A stretch of 5,832 bases of DNA from Chitinophagaceae bacterium UBA3961 (GTDB taxonomy: Bacteria; Bacteroidota; Bacteroidia; Chitinophagales; Chitinophagaceae): positions 1 to 5,832 of the forward strand of contig DGDD01000236.1 in the NCBI GenBank assembly GCA_002385265.1, read 5' to 3'. Under the pieces are notes generated by a model. The model saw only the letters and a list, made by a program, of their open reading frames with translations, was not told the origin of the DNA and ran no database searches. The translations under genes were made by a program, and so were the position numbers. Positions 5,691-5,832 of this stretch are shown here, piece after piece (the stretch's first letter is position 1; every line of letters starts with the position of its first letter).

Positions 5691-5832
5691 TTACAAAAAA
5701 CCTTTCGCTTGCAAATAGTATTTGATCATGGCAATACATTCAGATATGCTATTATGATCGGCCACTAGTTTTCCTACAACAATCATGAAGGCAAGTCCGT
5801 ACAATGCACCGGCAATGTGAGCCGAGTGATTA
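5691..5832 (-). CDS. Rhomboid family intramembrane serine protease, C-terminal end (runs off the right edge)
   Basis: Only the last 46 codons and the stop are present. The frame reads NHSAHIAGALYGLAFMIVVG (first 20 residues), then a short polar tail ending in YYLQAKGFL. The AHIAGALYG segment matches the last catalytic transmembrane helix of rhomboid proteases; E. coli GlpG has AHIAGLAVG there, with the catalytic His of the Ser-His dyad. The hydrophobic run continues to about residue 23 (GLAFMIVVGKLV), consistent with a membrane helix, followed by a cytoplasmic-type tail. The Ser-containing GxSG motif lies outside the window, so activity cannot be judged. Other multi-pass proteins with an H-x-x-G helix cannot be excluded from 46 residues, but rhomboid is by far the best fit. 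It converges on tilS with one base between the stop codons. Confidence 0.8.
   Translation of the reverse strand, partial: NHSAHIAGALYGLAFMIVVGKLVADHNSISECIAMIKYYLQAKGFL

Noticed and set aside
1..5832. A defence system, mobile element, CRISPR array, attachment site or other novel accessory system
   Set aside because: Every stretch longer than about 180 bases is covered by a recognisable gene, and I saw no long direct repeats, transposase or integrase motifs, spacer-repeat pattern or tRNA-like fold.

Overview
The window looks like an ordinary chromosomal housekeeping segment from a member of the Bacteroidota. This rests on three things. The protein sequences look like Bacteroidota homologues: the ornithine aminotransferase N-terminus, the PHHEHVGQTG stretch in ETF alpha, and a DUF151-UVR protein beside the etf genes. 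The genes lack clear Shine-Dalgarno sequences. Two good matches to the Bacteroidota promoter pattern (TTG, 19-20 nt, TAnnTTTG) sit where promoters are expected. I cannot place it below phylum level.

Layout. A block of five minus-strand genes fills 1-3905. Read in the direction of transcription these are etfB and etfA (electron transfer flavoprotein), an intrinsic terminator, a DUF151 bifunctional-nuclease-family gene with a C-terminal UVR motif, ispE (MEP isoprenoid pathway) 12 nt behind it, a 176-nt gap with a promoter and two RNA hairpins, and rocD (ornithine aminotransferase), which runs off the left edge. Divergent from etfB, on the plus strand, lie a small two-repeat TPR protein gene and tilS (tRNA-Ile lysidine synthetase). 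At the right edge the 3' end of a minus-strand rhomboid protease gene converges on tilS with one base between the two stop codons.

Together: etfBA is a two-gene operon for electron transfer from acyl-CoA dehydrogenases and related flavoproteins to the quinone pool. The DUF151-UVR gene and ispE look like a second transcription unit, although their functions are not obviously linked. rocD appears to have its own promoter overlapping the ispE stop codon, followed by a leader of about 145 nt. The TPR gene and tilS are probably co-transcribed. I see no mobile element, CRISPR array, phage gene, toxin-antitoxin or defence system, rRNA or tRNA gene, and no convincing undescribed multi-gene system. 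The points most worth a second look are the structured rocD leader, the 41-codon open frame on its opposite strand, and the uncharacterised TPR protein.
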